Shown one piece after another: positions 5,736 through 6,415 of a stretch of DNA of 6,415 nt. Where the stretch lies: the NCBI GenBank assembly GCA_005880755.1, contig VBGV01000258.1, positions 1 to 6,415 on the forward strand, read 5' to 3'. Every line of letters starts with the position of its first letter. Position 1 is the first letter of the stretch. A program made the position numbers and the translations under genes. The DNA is from Chloroflexota bacterium (lineage in GTDB: Bacteria > Chloroflexota > Dormibacteria > Dormibacterales > Dormibacteraceae). The notes beneath the pieces are model-generated. The model was not told the origin of the DNA and did not search any database. It saw only the letters and a program-made list of their open reading frames with translations.

Positions 5736-6415
5736 ATGAGTGACCACCCCATGGCGATGCATTCCCCGCACGAGGTGATGGGCCACGGTGGGCACGCGGA
5801 GATGTCGATGGACGCCATGGTCCAGGACATGCGCAACAGGTTTCTGGTCGCCGCGGTGGTGTCCGTGCCGATCCTGCTCTGGTCGGCGATCGGCCGCCAG
5901 GTCTTGCATTTCGCCGTTCCGGCGCCCTTTGGCATGCGCGACGACGTCTTCCAGCTGATCCTGAGCCTGCCCGTAATCGGCTACTCGGGCTGGATCTTCT
6001 TCGACGGAGCCGTGCGCGCCCTGAAAGCGCGGACCCTGGACATGATGGTCCTGGTCGCGGTCGCCATCGCCGCCGGCTGGACCTACTCGGTGGTCGTCAC
6101 CCTCCGCGGCGGCGGGGATGTCTTCTATGAAGCGTCGACGGTTCTGGCCGCCTTTGTGCTCCTGGGCCACTGGCTCGAGATGCGAGCCCGGGGAGGCGCC
6201 AACGACGCCGTCCGCGCCCTCTTGAATCTTGCCCCACCGATGGCGATCGTCATCAGAGAAGGCGAGCAGGTCGAGGTACCGACGTCGGAACTCCAGGTCG
6301 GCGACGTCGTTCTCATCAAGCCCGGCTCGAAGGTCCCAGTGGACGCTGTGGTCGAGGACGGCACCAGCGAGGTGGACGAATCAGTCGTCACCGGCGAGAG
6401 CCTGCCGGTCTCGAA
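5736..6415 (+). CDS. Heavy-metal (copper) translocating P-type ATPase, C-terminal part missing
   Basis: P1B-type ATPase that would export copper from the cytosol using ATP; 226 codons are visible and the frame runs off the right edge. Residues 1-32 are rich in Met and His (8 Met and 5 His, e.g. MGHGGHAEMSMDAM), with no CxxC HMA domain, as in CopB-like (P1B-3) pumps. Then come MRNRFLVAAVVSVPILLWSAI (32-52), helices near 71-90 and 101-124 (with TLDMMVLVAVAIAAG), and a helix at about 131-146 before the actuator domain, GDVVLIKPGSKVPVDAVVEDG, DESVVTGES with TGES at 219-222. The CPC or CPH metal-site motif and the DKTGT phosphorylation site lie beyond the window, so Cu(I) versus Cu(II) or silver specificity is open. 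ATG 5736 fits the leaderless promoter; no upstream in-frame start is near. It diverges from csoR, which should repress it. Confidence 0.93.
   Translation, partial: MSDHPMAMHSPHEVMGHGGHAEMSMDAMVQDMRNRFLVAAVVSVPILLWSAIGRQVLHFAVPAPFGMRDDVFQLILSLPVIGYSGWIFFDGAVRALKARTLDMMVLVAVAIAAGWTYSVVVTLRGGGDVFYEASTVLAAFVLLGHWLEMRARGGANDAVRALLNLAPPMAIVIREGEQVEVPTSELQVGDVVLIKPGSKVPVDAVVEDGTSEVDESVVTGESLPVS

Noticed and set aside
5311..5736. Plus-strand open frame across csoR
   Set aside because: Shadow of csoR and of the permease start; it crosses the promoter region and has no family features.
5733..6391. Minus-strand open frames opposite the metal ATPase
   Set aside because: The plus strand here encodes a clear P-type ATPase with TGES; the minus frames are its shadows.
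1..6415. CRISPR arrays, tRNA or rRNA genes, insertion sequences
   Set aside because: I saw no regularly spaced repeats, no tRNA-like cloverleaf, no rRNA sequence and no transposase or terminal inverted repeats.

Overview
The DNA is GC-rich (well above 60 % by eye) and tightly packed, with GTG and ATG starts and almost no Shine-Dalgarno sequences at the first gene of each transcript. Instead, -10-like hexamers sit 6-7 nt before four start codons, the arrangement of leaderless transcription. High GC, leaderless genes, a GntR/ROK sugar-type locus and a CsoR copper locus fit a soil-type Actinobacteriota, Chloroflexota or Dormibacterota-like bacterium. This is inference; no rRNA or marker gene is present to settle it.

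Left part (1-3483), a catabolic locus. A GntR/HutC-type repressor (minus, cut by the left edge) has a near-palindromic operator just upstream of its start. A CTCTCCCC hairpin repeat follows and supplies the last codons and the stop of a ROK-family sugar kinase (minus). The ROK gene is divergent from a phosphotriesterase-family metallohydrolase (plus), which overlaps by ATGA a PF12831-like FAD-dependent oxidoreductase (plus). The ROK and hydrolase starts are 21 bp apart and appear to share one two-way -10 element. The oxidoreductase is frameshifted in its Rossmann motif by what looks like a 10-bp deletion. Together these suggest oxidation, hydrolysis and phosphorylation of a sugar or sugar-like compound; the substrate cannot be read from the sequence.

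Middle (3484-3885), about 400 bp with no intact gene. It holds a start-less reading frame on the minus strand that reads like a conserved hypothetical protein fragment, probably a decayed gene.

Right part (3886-6415), a copper-resistance locus. A divergent regulatory region holds a CsoR operator placed in the spacers of two opposing promoters. To the left run csoR and, 6 bp after it, an ArsP/DUF318-type permease carrying two C-terminal YHS metal-binding domains. To the right runs a heavy-metal P-type ATPase with a Met/His-rich N-terminus, cut by the right edge after its TGES motif. The model is copper-sensing CsoR releasing both promoters, with the ATPase exporting metal and the permease-YHS protein binding or moving metal.

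The most notable points are the compact two-way leaderless promoter, the internal ribosome site that could make a free YHS protein from inside the permease gene, the two-fold Cys-containing repeat in the permease, and the Rossmann frameshift. All gene families here are known; I see no wholly new system.
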